64,000 bases of DNA, taken from positions 19,721-83,720 of the forward strand of contig JBJDXR010000043.1 of assembly GCA_051866775.1 (NCBI GenBank), in the 5' to 3' direction. Position numbers and translations under genes: made by a program. The notes beneath the pieces are model-generated. The model worked only from the letters and a program-made list of their open reading frames with translations. It was not told the origin of the DNA and did no database searches. The DNA comes from RUG626 sp051866775. GTDB lineage: Bacteria > Bacillota > Clostridia > Oscillospirales > Oscillospiraceae. Shown here one piece after another: positions 25,564 to 33,743 of the stretch (positions are counted from its first letter, which is position 1; each line of letters opens with the position of its first letter).

Positions 25564-25597
25564 AAAAAAACCCGCTGATCAAAAGAAGATCAGCGGG
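25564..25597 (-). terminator. Terminator of the ParB-like gene
   Basis: A perfect 10-bp stem (25571-25580 with 25588-25597) and 7-base loop is followed on the minus strand by seven Ts. Confidence 0.9.
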
Positions 25598-25643
25598 GAC
25601 GGCTGTTTATGGGAAATTTTTGATGATTAGAAGAATTTGTAAT

Positions 25644-26477
25644 TCATCCGGCCATTTTTGAGCTGATACTCTTATCCGGGATGCGGATGGTCAGCTTTAT
25701 GCAGTTGTCACATTCCTCGCGGATGCACTCGGCGTCGATCCCGCCGCCTCGCATCATGTCGATGCCGTGGGTTATGCTGTTTAAGAACATACGCACATCC
25801 TTGACTATGTACAGCGGCCGCTGCCCGGGAAGCTCCTCCGGAGTGCGGGTTTTTAATAGGCCGGTGACGTATTTTTCCGCGGCCTCCGGACCCATGTCCA
25901 TATAGGCCATCTCGCAAAGAGCCGCCTCGCGTATGTCCTCCTGAGTTATCCGAAGCAGCGCCAGCGCGTGGCGCTCTGTAAGCCCCGAGTCGCGAATCGC
26001 CATAAGCATATGCCTGGGAAGGCGCAGTATGCGCAGCTTGGACACCACCTGCCTGACGGTGAGGCCCGCTTGTGCCGCGGCCTCCTCCACAGAATAGCCG
26101 TGGTTATATATAAGCTGCTTGAGCTGCTCCGCCGTATCGAGAAAATCCTGCTGGTGCCGGTGCAGGTTTTCGGAGAGCCTGACCGACCAGAACTCCCTGT
26201 CATCGGCGGATATTACGCGGCACGGCACCCTTTTTTGCCCGCACAGCTTTGCCGCTGAGAGCCTGCGCATCCCGCAGATAAGTTCAAAACCCTTTCCTTT
26301 TCTGCGTACGGTGAGGGGATGCAGCATACCGTAACGGGAGATACTGGCGGCGAGAGCGGCTATATCCTTTTCATCACTGTTTTCAAGGGAGTCATGTGTT
26401 ATCAGCTCTGTCTTTACATATCGTATCCTGCCCCTGCGGCCGGAAACCGCATTAAGGTCTTTCTTTTGCAATAACAT
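25644..26477 (-). CDS. ParB/Spo0J/Noc-family DNA-binding protein
   Basis: The 277-residue protein has the ParB N-terminal CTP-binding domain (about residues 20-110) with GMRRLSAAK in the place of GERRxRA and SENLHRHQQDFLD in the place of ENIQRExLxxxE, then a central helix-turn-helix region (about 120-215). The C-terminal domain is not the usual ParB dimerisation domain; it ends with a Cys-containing segment around CIREECDNC. No parA gene is adjacent, and no perfect parS (TGTTTCACGTGAAACA) was noticed. It could be a Noc-like nucleoid occlusion protein or a transcription regulator; the inverted repeat over its own promoter suggests autoregulation. Confidence 0.85.
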   Translation of the reverse strand: MLLQKKDLNAVSGRRGRIRYVKTELITHDSLENSDEKDIAALAASISRYGMLHPLTVRRKGKGFELICGMRRLSAAKLCGQKRVPCRVISADDREFWSVRLSENLHRHQQDFLDTAEQLKQLIYNHGYSVEEAAAQAGLTVRQVVSKLRILRLPRHMLMAIRDSGLTERHALALLRITQEDIREAALCEMAYMDMGPEAAEKYVTGLLKTRTPEELPGQRPLYIVKDVRMFLNSITHGIDMMRGGGIDAECIREECDNCIKLTIRIPDKSISSKMAG

Positions 26478-26491
26478 CGCACACCTCGCAA

Positions 26492-26525
26492 AATATAGTG
26501 TTTTTATGACTCAATGTTAACACTA
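26492..26525 (-). promoter_or_regulatory. Promoter of the ParB-like gene with flanking inverted repeat
   Basis: On the minus strand TTAACA (26515-26520), 17 bases, TATATT (26492-26497). Inverted 7-base arms TAGTGTT and AACACTA (26519-26525 and 26496-26502) sit at the outer edges of these two boxes, an arrangement expected for an operator of an autoregulated gene. Confidence 0.6.
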
Positions 26526-26545
26526 CATATACGCAAAGACAGACG

Positions 26546-26582
26546 AAAAAAGTCGTCCGCGGCAAAAAAAGCCGCGGACGAC
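26546..26582 (-). terminator. Terminator of aspS
   Basis: A perfect 12-bp GC-rich stem (26552-26563 with 26571-26582) and 7-base loop is followed by six Ts on the minus strand. Confidence 0.9.
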
Positions 26583-26599
26583 GGAAAGTTTTAGATTTT

Positions 26600-28378
26600 T
26601 TATTCCTCGGTTTGTGCAGCGACCTTGATGCTCAGCTCATCCAGCTGCTTTTGAGTGACGGGAGCCGGAGCGCCCATCATCAGATCCTGTGCGTTTTTGT
26701 TCATGGGGAAGGCGATGATCTCCCTGATTGAGTCCTCTCCTGCAAGGAGCATGACCATGCGGTCCACACCGGGGGCGATCCCAGCATGGGGGGGCGCGCC
26801 GTAGCAGAAGGCGTTGTACATGGCCGGGAACTTGGACTTGACGTCGTCCTCGCCAAGACGTACAAGCTCGAAGGCCTTTATCATGATATCCGGGTCGTGG
26901 TTGCGGACGGCTCCGGAGGAAAGCTCCACGCCGTTGACTACCAGATCATACTGGAAGGCGGTTATGGATAGGGGATCGATCTCTCCGCGCTCCGCTTTTT
27001 CAAGGATCTCAAGCCCTCCATTGGGCATTGAGAACGGGTTGTGACAAAATTCAAGCTCCCCGGACTCCTCGCCGATCTCGTACATGGGGAAGTCAACTAT
27101 CCAGCAGAACTCGTACTTCTCTTTGTCCATAAGACCGGGTACGGCGTTTCCAAAGGTCTTTATTATGACTCCGGACGTCTTTTGAGCGGCGGACTTTTTT
27201 CCGGAGGACAGGGCGACCAAGCTGCCCTTTTCAAGACCAAGGACGTCAATGACCTGCGCTTTGCTCTCCTGAAGGAATTTGGCTATACCGCCCACCAGCT
27301 CGCCGCTGTCGTCAAGGCGGAACCAGTAGGGCTTATTGCCGGACTGGACCTCCACGTCGGCGCAGAGCTTGTCTATCTGCTTACGGGTGCCGGTAAAGCC
27401 GGGGATGACAACGGCCTTGACGGTGTTTCCTGCAAACGGCTCGAAGCCGCAGCCGGTCAAAAGCTCCGTCGCGTCCTGAACGGTCAGCTTTATGCGCAGG
27501 TCCGGTTTGTCGGAGCCGTAAAGCTCCATGGCCTCCTCGTAGGGGATGCGCTTAAAGGGAGCACAGGAGGCGCTGTTGTACAGTCCGTATTTTGAGAAGA
27601 TCGGCGGAAGGACGTCCTCAAGGACGGAGAACACATCCTCCTGAGAGGCAAAGGCCATCTCCATATCCAGCTGGTAAAACTCACCAGGAGAGCGGTCGGC
27701 TCTGGCATCCTCATCACGGAAGCAGGGGGCTATCTGGAAATACCGGTCAAAGCCGGCGGTCATCAAAAGCTGCTTGAACTGCTGGGGAGCCTGAGGGAGA
27801 GCATAAAACTTTCCGGGGTGATTGCGGCTGGGAACAAGATAGTCCCTCGCCCCCTCAGGTGATGAAGCGGTAAGTATAGGAGTGGTTATCTCCAGAAAGC
27901 CGTGGTCTATCATGGCGCTGCGCAGCGCGGCTACGACCTGTGAGCGCAAAACGATATTGCGCTTTACCTCCGGATTTCTCAAATCCAGATAGCGGTATTT
28001 AAGACGCGCGGCCTCGTCGGCTTCGCGGCTGCGGTTTATCTGGAAGGGCAGCTCATTGTACCGGCAGCGGCCCAGTACCTCAAGGCTCTCAGGGACAACC
28101 TCAATGTCGCCGGTGGGCAGCTTGGGGTTCTTGCTTGCCCTCTCCCTGACGGTACCGGTGACGGATATGGTGGATTCCTTGTTTATGGCCTTGAAGGCCT
28201 TTATCATGTCCTCACTCTCCGCCACGATCTGGGTAGTGCCGTAAAAGTCGCGGAGGACAATAAACACAAGATTCCCGCTGACCTCACGGATGTTATCCAG
28301 AAAGCCGGCCAGTGTGACGGTCTTGCCTGCATCCGTCAGGCGAAGCTCGCTGCAGTTATGTGTGCGTGACTGAAACAT
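26600..28378 (-). CDS. aspS: Aspartyl-tRNA synthetase (bacterial type)
   Basis: Class II synthetase of 592 residues with an N-terminal OB-fold anticodon-binding domain (about 10-105), the catalytic core with motif 2 (CFRDEDARADRSPGEFYQLD), the bacterial GAD insertion (about 300-410) and motif 3 (GVDRMVMLLAGEDSIREIIAFP). The frame is open further upstream, but the ATG at 28378 has AAGGAAG in front and begins the family-typical MFQSRTHNCSELR. The large insertion marks the bacterial AspRS; whether it is discriminating or charges tRNA-Asn too depends on genes outside this window. It follows hisS after 37 bases. Confidence 0.97.
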   Translation of the reverse strand: MFQSRTHNCSELRLTDAGKTVTLAGFLDNIREVSGNLVFIVLRDFYGTTQIVAESEDMIKAFKAINKESTISVTGTVRERASKNPKLPTGDIEVVPESLEVLGRCRYNELPFQINRSREADEAARLKYRYLDLRNPEVKRNIVLRSQVVAALRSAMIDHGFLEITTPILTASSPEGARDYLVPSRNHPGKFYALPQAPQQFKQLLMTAGFDRYFQIAPCFRDEDARADRSPGEFYQLDMEMAFASQEDVFSVLEDVLPPIFSKYGLYNSASCAPFKRIPYEEAMELYGSDKPDLRIKLTVQDATELLTGCGFEPFAGNTVKAVVIPGFTGTRKQIDKLCADVEVQSGNKPYWFRLDDSGELVGGIAKFLQESKAQVIDVLGLEKGSLVALSSGKKSAAQKTSGVIIKTFGNAVPGLMDKEKYEFCWIVDFPMYEIGEESGELEFCHNPFSMPNGGLEILEKAERGEIDPLSITAFQYDLVVNGVELSSGAVRNHDPDIMIKAFELVRLGEDDVKSKFPAMYNAFCYGAPPHAGIAPGVDRMVMLLAGEDSIREIIAFPMNKNAQDLMMGAPAPVTQKQLDELSIKVAAQTEE

Positions 28379-28415
28379 ATAAAAATACTTCCTTTTGGTG
28401 TATAAATTTATGCTT

Positions 28416-29795
28416 TTACAGGCTTTCGGCGTGGGCTTGTTCAAAAATCACCGATGCGGCCGACTGGGCCTTCAGCGCGGTATTTATGATACCGACTGCC
28501 TCATCCAGAGGGACGGTCACCTGCTCGCCCTTTGTGAGATCCTTTAGTGATACAAGGTCCTTTGTCTCCTCATCCTCGCCTAAAAATACAGCGAAGGGGA
28601 TACCAAGCTTTGAGGCGTAGGTAATCTTCTGCTTAAATTTTTTCTGTTCGCTGTAGATTTGGGTGCGTATCCCGAACTCACGAAGCTTGGTGGCGGCGCT
28701 TATTGCATAGCCCCTTTGCCCATCTCCCATGGGTATGACCAGCACATCGGCCGGCGCGGTATTTACGGCGGGATTTAGCATGTGCTGCTCACTGAGCACA
28801 TAGAAAAGCCGCGTAAGGCCGATGGAGATACCCACGCCGGGGAGCTTCTTATCTGTGTAGTATTCGGCCAGATTGTCGTAGCGTCCGCCGGAACAGACGG
28901 AGCCAACCTCCGGATGATCAAGCATGACGGTCTCGTAGACAGTGCCGGTGTAGTAGTCAAGGCCTCTGGCGATAGTCAGGTCGACGGCAAAACGCTCCTC
29001 CGGAACGCCGAAGGCGCCCAGGTGCCTGGTCACGGCAATAAGCTCATCAAGGCCAAGATCAAAGGTTTCGTTTTTGCCGCGATAATTTTCGAGAGATGAA
29101 ATGATCTCGGAATTTGTCCCCTTTATGGAGATAAAGCGCAGTATCTCGTCGGCGTCGGAAACGGTTATGTCAAAGTCGTCTGTCAGTATGGCCTTGACCT
29201 TCTGGGCGCCTATCTTTTCAAGCTTGTCCACGGTGCGCATAATATCCCCGGACTTATCCGAAAGCCCCAGCATATCGTAAAAGCCGGTGAGAAGCTTGCG
29301 GTTGTTCACACGTATGACAAAACGCGAAAGCCCCAGCTCCGTAAACGCGCGGTGGATTATCGAAGGTATCTCAGCCTCGTTATCAAGGGATAACGCCCCG
29401 TCGCCTATTACGTCGATGTCCGCCTGATAAAACTCTCTGAATCTGCCGCGCTGAGCACGCTCTCCCCGGTAGACCTTGCTTATCTGATAGCGGCGGAAGG
29501 GGAAGGTCAGCTCTCCGTAATGGAGTGCGACATATTTTGCCAGAGGTACGGTCAGGTCAAAGCGCAGGGCGATGTCGGAGTCGCCCTTTGTGAAGCGGTA
29601 TATCTGCTTCTCAGTCTCCCCGCCGCCCTTGGCCAGAAGCACATCCGAGGACTCTATCGCAGGAGTGTCCAGCGGAGTGAAGCCATAGAGGGAGTAAACC
29701 CGGCGCAGGGTGTCCATTATCCTGTCAAACTGTGCCTGCTGCGGGGGCAGCAGCTCCATAAAGCCCGACAGGGTGTGGGGTTTAATGCGTTCCAT
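28416..29795 (-). CDS. hisS: Histidyl-tRNA synthetase
   Basis: Class II synthetase of 459 residues. It shows the LLPPQQAQF start, motif 2 (YRGERAQRGRFREFYQADIDVIG), histidine motif A (ARGLDYYTGTVYE) and a C-terminal anticodon domain with the VLVIPMGD start. The ATG follows AAGGAGA. It is placed directly after the terminator of the mgsA-like gene and upstream of aspS, with which it likely forms a transcript. No T-box leader is present. Confidence 0.97.
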   Translation of the reverse strand: MERIKPHTLSGFMELLPPQQAQFDRIMDTLRRVYSLYGFTPLDTPAIESSDVLLAKGGGETEKQIYRFTKGDSDIALRFDLTVPLAKYVALHYGELTFPFRRYQISKVYRGERAQRGRFREFYQADIDVIGDGALSLDNEAEIPSIIHRAFTELGLSRFVIRVNNRKLLTGFYDMLGLSDKSGDIMRTVDKLEKIGAQKVKAILTDDFDITVSDADEILRFISIKGTNSEIISSLENYRGKNETFDLGLDELIAVTRHLGAFGVPEERFAVDLTIARGLDYYTGTVYETVMLDHPEVGSVCSGGRYDNLAEYYTDKKLPGVGISIGLTRLFYVLSEQHMLNPAVNTAPADVLVIPMGDGQRGYAISAATKLREFGIRTQIYSEQKKFKQKITYASKLGIPFAVFLGEDEETKDLVSLKDLTKGEQVTVPLDEAVGIINTALKAQSAASVIFEQAHAESL

Positions 29796-29811
29796 AAAAC
29801 GGTCTCCTTAT

Positions 29812-29843
29812 AAAAAGGCTCCCGCCCGCCATGGGCGAGAGCC
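29812..29843 (-). terminator. Terminator of the minD-mgsA transcript
   Basis: An 11-bp stem (29817-29827 with 29833-29843, one G-T pair) is followed on the minus strand by five Ts. Confidence 0.85.
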
Positions 29844-29861
29844 GGGTTTGTTGTGGTGATA

Positions 29862-30263
29862 TTACTTCTTGGGATTTACAATGTCACGCCAGTCAAGCAG
29901 GCCATCCTTAAGGCCGCGTATAAGGACCTCAGCGGTGGCTACATTGGTTGCAAAGGGGACATTCTGCTGGTCACACAGGCGGCCGATCTTATCCACCGCA
30001 CTCATGGCCTTATCATCTGTTGGGTCTGCAAAGAAGAGCACCAGATCAAGCTCGTTATATGCGATACGCGCGCACATCTGCTGGTCACCGCCCTGCGCGC
30101 AGGACAGGTACAGGTCAATGGGAAGTCCAGTCGCTTCAGCGACAACACGGCCGGTGGTGTTTGTTGCGCATAAGGAATGTGCCGATAGGATGCCACAGTA
30201 AGCTATACAAAATTGTACCATCAGTTCTTTTTTTCTGTCATGTGCCATAAGCGCGATATTCAA
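29862..30263 (-). CDS. Methylglyoxal synthase-like protein with altered active site
   Basis: The 133-residue protein clearly belongs to the methylglyoxal synthase family (dihydroxyacetone phosphate to methylglyoxal), with IALMAHDRKKE and the catalytic Asp60 (E. coli Asp71) in GGDQQ. But the phosphate loop SGPxGGDQQ is SCAQGGDQQ, the ATGTTG motif is ATNTTG, and the PHDPDV/PHEPDV segment with the active-site His98 and Asp101 is absent (the chain runs FFADPTDDKAMSAVDK). Activity is therefore doubtful. The start is TTG with AGGTGG at 5 bases. It follows minD; an mgsA homologue at the end of the mre/min cluster is common in clostridia. Confidence 0.85.
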   Translation of the reverse strand: MNIALMAHDRKKELMVQFCIAYCGILSAHSLCATNTTGRVVAEATGLPIDLYLSCAQGGDQQMCARIAYNELDLVLFFADPTDDKAMSAVDKIGRLCDQQNVPFATNVATAEVLIRGLKDGLLDWRDIVNPKK

Positions 30264-30305
30264 TTAAGCCACCTGCTTTCATATATAATTAATATAACTT
30301 TATTT

Positions 30306-31046
30306 TCATAGCCTGCCGAGAGGAACCTTATCCCCGGTAATGCGCCTTGCTATTTTAAAAAATTGGTCGTAAGCATATCTTGCCCCAAACAGGATAAGAG
30401 GTTTTTCAAGGTTTGATGCCAGCTGGACGGAATCATCCTCGGACACAAGACCGAGGAGCCTTGCGCCGATGGCGTCAATAATGTCGTCAATGGAGGTCTT
30501 TACGCTTTTTAGCTTCCTTGGCTCGACACGGTTGACAATGAGCCGCAGCTCATTTACTCCGAGACGGCGGAGTTCCGCCGCGGTCCTTTGACCGTCACGC
30601 AGGCTTGAGGCGTCTGCCGTTGAAACGATGATCCCAATATCAGCATTGCCCGCCGCCAAACGGAAGCCGGTGCCAAGCCCGGCGGGGGAATCTATTATGA
30701 TGTAGTCGTATTCGCTTTTAAGCTTATTAATAAGCTCTGAAAAAGCTGCGGGGTCAATATCCGCCGGTTCAAGCTCCGATGGGGCCGACAGAAAGAAGAG
30801 ATTCTCTATCTCCGGGTGGGCGCCTGCGGCGTCATCAAGCTCTACGGCTCCGCTCAAAACGTCGGAGAAGTCCCATATGGCCGAGTCCGTAAGCCCCAGC
30901 GAGAGGTCGAGATTCTTAAGGCCGATGTCGCAGTCGAGGCAAATGGTCCTGTGGCCCAGCACAGCCAAGGCTGACGCTATAGCCGCGGAGCAGGTGGTCT
31001 TGCCGGTGCCGCCTTTGCCCGAGGTTATGACAATAGCAGTACCCAT
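30306..31046 (-). CDS. minD: Septum site-determining protein MinD, short C-terminus
   Basis: This deviant-Walker P-loop ATPase has 246 residues with SGKGGTGKTT (about 9-18), LDCDIGLKNLDLSLG and DYIIIDSPAGL. With MinC it would restrict FtsZ assembly. The chain ends right after the KVPL segment, so the last 15-20 residues that form the membrane-binding amphipathic helix in B. subtilis and E. coli MinD are missing. MinC and MinE are also missing from their usual place here. The ATG at 31046 has AGGAGGG; an upstream in-frame start lacks one. Its own promoter lies at 31111-31139. Confidence 0.9.
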   Translation of the reverse strand: MGTAIVITSGKGGTGKTTCSAAIASALAVLGHRTICLDCDIGLKNLDLSLGLTDSAIWDFSDVLSGAVELDDAAGAHPEIENLFFLSAPSELEPADIDPAAFSELINKLKSEYDYIIIDSPAGLGTGFRLAAGNADIGIIVSTADASSLRDGQRTAAELRRLGVNELRLIVNRVEPRKLKSVKTSIDDIIDAIGARLLGLVSEDDSVQLASNLEKPLILFGARYAYDQFFKIARRITGDKVPLGRL

Positions 31047-31110
31047 TGTATCCCTCCTGTTAGATCCCACAACTGCGCATATTTATGGCGCGCTTTACCT
31101 CTATCACCAT

Positions 31111-31139
31111 ATTATATCCGAGCGTGTCAAAGTTTGCAA
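31111..31139 (-). promoter_or_regulatory. Predicted minD promoter
   Basis: On the minus strand TTGCAA (31134-31139), 17 bases, TATAAT (31111-31116), in the 116-base gap between the PBP2 gene and minD. It would let minD-mgsA be made apart from the mre genes. Confidence 0.65.
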
Positions 31140-31162
31140 GCTGGTAATAACAATTTTGCCCC

Positions 31163-33208
31163 TTATTTTACGGAAGAATTGTCGGTTTGAACATTTTCAA
31201 TTACTTCTGAGCTTTCAAAATATACGTCCAGCAGCTCTTTTGCAACTGCTGTCAGCGCAGAGCCTGAGCCGCCCTTCTCCACGACCACGGCAATGGCCAC
31301 CTCGGGATCGTCGGCGGGGGCATAGCAGACGAAAACACCGGTGTTGGTGGCGGCGGTATCCGACTGGGTCGTACCGGTTTTGGCTGCTACCGGGATGGGG
31401 TAATCTGCAAAGACGGAGGAGGCGGTTCCGGTGGAGGCCACGGCACGCATACCCTCCTGAAGGGTGCTTATATAGCCTTCCTCGTCACTTATGGTGCTCA
31501 ACACCTCCGGCTCCTCCTCAAGGATTATGTCGGAGTAGTCGGAGCTTGTTATATACTTGAGAACGGAGGTGGAGTACAGCGTACCGCCGTTTGCTATTGT
31601 TGCGATGTAGTTTGCTATCTGTATTGGGGTAAACTCATTAAGCCCCTGGCCGATGGCGGTTATGAGGGTGTCGGCCTTCCACCAGCCGGTCTCACCGGTG
31701 ACTTCCATCTTATATTCGCGTGTCGCCAGCTTGCCGGCAGAGTCGCCTATCTCTATCCCTGTTGACGCCCCAAAGCCGAACTCCCGGGCCACGGCGGCTA
31801 TGTCGTCGATGTCCATCTGGTCGGAGAGCCAGTAGAAGAAATAGTTGCAGGAGTTTTCAATGGCGCCGACCACATCAAGCAGGCCATGGGTGCCGTTAGG
31901 CCATATCCAGCAGCGCGGCTGATAGGACGGGTATTTTGTGAAGATACCTTCATCCCTGACCTGTGTCCAACGGGTTATAAGTCCCAGACGCAGTCCGGCC
32001 AGTGCCGTTACCATCTTAAAGGTGGAGCCGGGGTTATAGGCGCCCTGAGTGGCGCGGTTCCACATGGGACGGCTCTCATCTGTTATAAGCGAGGATATAT
32101 CCCGGCTCAGGGTGGACAGGTTGTATGTGGGGTATGAGGCGAGCGCCAGAACATCTCCGGATTTTACATCCAGCATCACCACGGCGCCGCCCTCCGCCTT
32201 CTCGTCATCTTCCCTGGTGCGCTCTGAGTTTATAAGCGCGATAGTGGAGGCCAGGGCATCCTCGGCCTTAGCCTGAAGGTCTATATCTATGGTCAGATAG
32301 ACATTGCTGCCGGCCTGTGCGGGGGTCTCCTCCACGTTTGTGACGGCTCCGCTTGAGTCACGGTAGGTGGTCCGTGTGCCGTCCGTGCCGTGAAGATATT
32401 CTTCAAAGGCGTATTCGACGCCATCCTTGCCCACCAAGGCGTTATACGGGTAACCGAGAGCCTTGTAGACGTCGTTGTACTCATCAAGGGACATACTGCG
32501 TACATAGCCGAGAAGGTGGGCGGCGTAGGTGGTGTGGTACTGACGCTCCGAGGTGGTCTCCACCGTGACGCTGGGGAAATTCTGCTCGGAGATATAGGTT
32601 ATAAAATCGGTGGATACGTCCTCGGCGAATATATAGTCAGTGGTGTTTATTATTACTCTCAGCTCCAGCTCATAGCGCACGCCTATTATCCTGCGTGCAT
32701 CCTCAGCTGTGACGGTGTAGTCGATGCCGTAGTGGCTGCGCATCCAGGATATGAGATCCGAAGCGGAGATGTCGGGGTCGAGGTCAAAATATTCAAAGTA
32801 AGCTTTCAGCCGCTCCTGCTGGGAGCTTGTGGCTCCGGCCAGATAATCAAACGGGGCGCTTATAGTTACAGGGAAGGTGTCGTTGTAGTCAATATCATAG
32901 GCCTGTGCCGCCTGAATCAGCCGCAGGAGCAGACCGTTTGGGTCGTCCTGCTTTAACAGCGCCGTACGGGATATGTTGACGTTATAGACTGTCCTGTCTG
33001 ATACGAGAAGCTTGCCGTTTCGGTCGAGTATGGAGCCGCGGGCGGCGTGTATGGTCTGAGTGGTGGAGTAGGAGCCGACAGAGTCCTCAAGGTACTTGTT
33101 CCCCTCAATTATCTGGAGCTTATACAGCGTAAAGCCGTAGATTATCAGGAGTACGGAGAGTATTACGGCCAGGATCACCAACCGAGAGCTTTTGATAATA
33201 CGTTCCAT
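31163..33208 (-). CDS. mrdA: Penicillin-binding protein 2 (elongasome transpeptidase)
   Basis: Class B penicillin-binding protein of 681 residues: one N-terminal membrane segment (about 9-29), a pedestal/dimerisation domain with RGSILDRNGKLL, and a transpeptidase domain with the three active-site motifs STFK, SCN and KTGT in order. It cross-links peptidoglycan in lateral wall growth with RodA and MreCD. It lies directly after mreD. Its inserted region between the dimerisation and catalytic domains (about 100-230) is long, as in clostridial PBP2. rodA is not in the window. The C-terminal tail ends shortly after the catalytic domain. Confidence 0.96.
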   Translation of the reverse strand: MERIIKSSRLVILAVILSVLLIIYGFTLYKLQIIEGNKYLEDSVGSYSTTQTIHAARGSILDRNGKLLVSDRTVYNVNISRTALLKQDDPNGLLLRLIQAAQAYDIDYNDTFPVTISAPFDYLAGATSSQQERLKAYFEYFDLDPDISASDLISWMRSHYGIDYTVTAEDARRIIGVRYELELRVIINTTDYIFAEDVSTDFITYISEQNFPSVTVETTSERQYHTTYAAHLLGYVRSMSLDEYNDVYKALGYPYNALVGKDGVEYAFEEYLHGTDGTRTTYRDSSGAVTNVEETPAQAGSNVYLTIDIDLQAKAEDALASTIALINSERTREDDEKAEGGAVVMLDVKSGDVLALASYPTYNLSTLSRDISSLITDESRPMWNRATQGAYNPGSTFKMVTALAGLRLGLITRWTQVRDEGIFTKYPSYQPRCWIWPNGTHGLLDVVGAIENSCNYFFYWLSDQMDIDDIAAVAREFGFGASTGIEIGDSAGKLATREYKMEVTGETGWWKADTLITAIGQGLNEFTPIQIANYIATIANGGTLYSTSVLKYITSSDYSDIILEEEPEVLSTISDEEGYISTLQEGMRAVASTGTASSVFADYPIPVAAKTGTTQSDTAATNTGVFVCYAPADDPEVAIAVVVEKGGSGSALTAVAKELLDVYFESSEVIENVQTDNSSVK

Positions 33209-33225
33209 TTTTTATCCTTTCGGGA

Positions 33226-33726
33226 TCATATTACCCGGCTGAGAAAACGTGTCAAATAGTAGAAGGGTATCGTGAATATAAGAGAGTAGAGCGTTTGCCT
33301 TATGCCGGTGTCAATGAGAGACAGCAGCGCCAGACCGTCGAAAAAGACACGGGGGAAGATCTCACATATAGAGCAGACTATAAGCGCCATAAGCGAGCAC
33401 ACAAAAAATGACGGGAAGCCCTTAACCAGCACCGTGTCCGACAGTATTCCTATAAATATGCCGAGGAGCGTCAGAATTATGGTGAACTGTATGGTGGCCT
33501 GATTAAAGGACATATCTAAGAGCATACCGGCAAATATGCCGAAGACACCGCCGGTGGTCCTGCCGCCGAAGAGCGCCGCACCCACAACAGACAGCGGGAT
33601 TATAAGCGGTTTTACCCCAAAAAGGGTTATGTGTGTAAAAACCGTGGACTGAAGTATATACAGCACCAGCATGTACGGTACGACTATCAGTATTTTTATA
33701 ACCGTTCTTCTTTTCTGATTCGGCAT
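33226..33726 (-). CDS. mreD: Rod shape-determining protein MreD
   Basis: A 166-residue protein with about five membrane segments in the MreD pattern (TLFGVKPLIIPLSVVGAALFGG, GGVFGIFAGMLLDM). It works with MreC and PBP2 in the elongation complex. A TTG at 33738 lies near the mreC stop; the ATG at 33726 behind a GGGGGC site is preferred. It is one of four consecutive cell-shape genes (maf-mreC-mreD-mrdA). Confidence 0.93.
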   Translation of the reverse strand: MPNQKRRTVIKILIVVPYMLVLYILQSTVFTHITLFGVKPLIIPLSVVGAALFGGRTTGGVFGIFAGMLLDMSFNQATIQFTIILTLLGIFIGILSDTVLVKGFPSFFVCSLMALIVCSICEIFPRVFFDGLALLSLIDTGIRQTLYSLIFTIPFYYLTRFLSRVI

Positions 33727-33743
33727 AGCCGCCCCCAAAAATA

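Larger units (their letters stand above)
25233..25643. other. AT-rich intergenic region before the SLH protein gene
   Basis: This 411-base gap holds the SLH gene promoter with its about 115-base leader, and the terminator of the ParB-like gene. The central part (about 25390-25560) is very AT-rich; I see nothing definable in it. Confidence 0.5.

Noticed and set aside
25644..26477. Canonical chromosome-partition ParB with parS nearby
   Set aside because: No parA neighbour and no parS consensus noticed in the window; only a ParB-family call is supported.
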